Assembly: GCA_029552245.1 (NCBI GenBank)
Contig: JAKPDW010000004.1
Location: 100,425 to 164,424 of the forward strand
Direction: 5' to 3'
DNA from: Deltaproteobacteria bacterium
GTDB lineage: Bacteria > Desulfobacterota > Desulfomonilia > UBA1062
Length of the DNA stretch: 64,000 nucleotides
Below the pieces are notes generated by a model, which did no database searches, had not been told where the DNA came from, and worked only from the letters and a program-made list of their open reading frames with translations. Shown in pieces: positions 63,048 to 64,000 of this stretch (position 1 is the stretch's first letter; the number at the start of each line of letters is the position of its first letter). Position numbers and translations under genes: made by a program.

Positions 63048-64000
63048 GTGAATACAGCAATAGATTACTTTATTAATCTTTTTACCATTCGCGGTATAAC
63101 CTCCAGAGAGCAAATCTTAAATGAAATACTGCGTGTTAAACTTACAGCAAATGCAATAAAATCTCAGAAAAAATCCAATCAGGATGAAGAGCAGCTTTTT
63201 GAATTAATGAAGCAGTCTACAGAAAATACAATACTGGGATACTTTCCGGGAGACAGGGATTTTTTCTCTACTGTTTATAAAGTTGCTCATAATGTAGATC
63301 TTATTGAGTTCACTCTTAAACTTTATCAAAATGACCGTTTTGGACAGATATTCTCTCCTGCCTATTTGACGGAATATATTTGTAGCATGGCAGAGGAAGT
63401 AAATGCTCGGACGATTCTTATTACCGAAGCAGAGAAAAGCCTTTCAGGTCTTAAAAACTTTGTGGATAAACATAAGTCAAGCAACATAGTATTTACCACC
63501 TCAAATGCACTAATGTTTATGTTGCTTAAGATGGGATTTGAAGAATACAAGAATGTCAGCATACTTAATCAATCTATATACCAGGAGCTTCTCATTGACA
63601 CATGTTTTGACTTTATTTATTCCCTGCCTGATTTTGGTGGGAAAATTGAATCTTTAAACAACAATTTCATGTCTTCAAGACCAGATATTATTGCAACACA
63701 AAATTTACTTAGACAATTATCGGAAAAAGGTACACTCGTGACTGTGCTACCAGCAAAGATAACATTTTCAAGTGGTTCAGAAGCTAAGCTGCGCGAGCAT
63801 ATTATGACCAATTATCAATTGGAGGGCATTTACAGTCTTCCTGAAGGTACTTTCAGACCATATACCAGTATAAAGACCTGTATGCTCAGAATAGGTGTTG
63901 CGAAAAAAGAAATTGTGACTGTAGGTTATTTAGGTTATGATAACGGTCTGTATATCGATAAAGTGAAAGTGGTGGGAGGCAAAGAATTTTCAAGTCATGA
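63048..64000 (+). CDS. N6-adenine methylase-like protein lacking catalytic motifs (partial)
   Basis: At least 317 residues, open to the window end. GTG start with AAGGAGG upstream. It aligns with type I HsdM-like methylases: RFGQIFSPAYLTEYICSM (97-114) matches the GQ-FTP segment, and ISLPEGTF-like YSLPEGTFRPYTSIKTCML matches the C-lobe. But where the SAM motif (DPxCGSGGF) should be it reads ILITEAEKSLSG (123-134), and the catalytic NPPFG reads SLPDFGG (192-198). So it is probably inactive as a methylase and may serve as a DNA-binding or structural subunit of a defence system. Codon use is AT-rich, unlike the rest of the window. Confidence 0.72.
   Translation, partial: MNTAIDYFINLFTIRGITSREQILNEILRVKLTANAIKSQKKSNQDEEQLFELMKQSTENTILGYFPGDRDFFSTVYKVAHNVDLIEFTLKLYQNDRFGQIFSPAYLTEYICSMAEEVNARTILITEAEKSLSGLKNFVDKHKSSNIVFTTSNALMFMLLKMGFEEYKNVSILNQSIYQELLIDTCFDFIYSLPDFGGKIESLNNNFMSSRPDIIATQNLLRQLSEKGTLVTVLPAKITFSSGSEAKLREHIMTNYQLEGIYSLPEGTFRPYTSIKTCMLRIGVAKKEIVTVGYLGYDNGLYIDKVKVVGGKEFSSH

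Overview
The window is about 62.7 kb of GC-rich (roughly two-thirds G+C), densely packed bacterial chromosome, followed from about 62,702 by 1.3 kb of AT-rich DNA of different composition. The gene set is that of a strict anaerobe: an NAD(P)-linked [FeFe]-hydrogenase with its H-cluster maturases, a selenocysteine formate dehydrogenase, class I fumarase, MobA, alternative spermidine synthesis and aspartate-based NAD synthesis. This fits a fermentative or syntrophic Desulfobacterota/deltaproteobacterial relative. That placement is inferred from gene content; no rRNA or tRNA gene was seen.

Layout. 0.6-10 kb: a lipoprotein, a MerR regulator, an M48 peptidase lipoprotein, a two-component system, miaB, a type IV pilin-like protein and two more lipoproteins. 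10-17 kb: a hydantoinase/oxoprolinase-type ATPase overlapping a histone-deacetylase-fold enzyme, then SDR, fumarase beta and alpha on the minus strand, then mobA. 17.6-33.3 kb is the energy core. It holds a NuoE-like subunit, a thioredoxin-fold ferredoxin, a NuoF-NfnB/GltD fusion and HydA; then a TM1266-type regulator, hydG, hydE, aspA and hydF; then fdhA, read through an in-frame UGA, and an oxalate/formate-family transporter. 33-46 kb: a lipoprotein, a Kef-type antiporter, a dynamin-like GTPase, a Ca2+/Na+ exchanger, three genes for a glycosylglycerate compatible solute, hsp20 and lon.

46-52 kb: a Trm112-like protein, purine nucleoside phosphorylase, and a minus-strand operon (XRE-cupin regulator, pyruvoyl arginine decarboxylase, agmatinase, carboxy(nor)spermidine dehydrogenase and decarboxylase) that makes spermidine from arginine without decarboxy-SAM. 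52-58 kb: two unknown genes leading into nadC-nadA-nadB, then an ADP-forming acyl-CoA synthetase subunit. 58-62.7 kb: a zinc protein, a long non-coding interval with a predicted sigma-54 small RNA, an RpoH-like sigma factor, a DedA protein and a 23S/tRNA uracil methyltransferase.

The AT-rich end starts with three copies of a 17-bp motif, then a strong promoter inside palindromes, then a gene running off the window. That gene looks like a type I N6-adenine methylase whose SAM-binding and catalytic motifs have been replaced, and it is probably the edge of a horizontally acquired defence island. The best candidates for new biology are this pseudo-methylase locus, the NuoF-NfnB fusion hydrogenase beside a selenoprotein formate dehydrogenase, and the sigma-54 small RNA. 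Gene debris (a fumarase beta fragment and a P-type ATPase fragment) and CRISPR-like repeats sit in intergenic regions.
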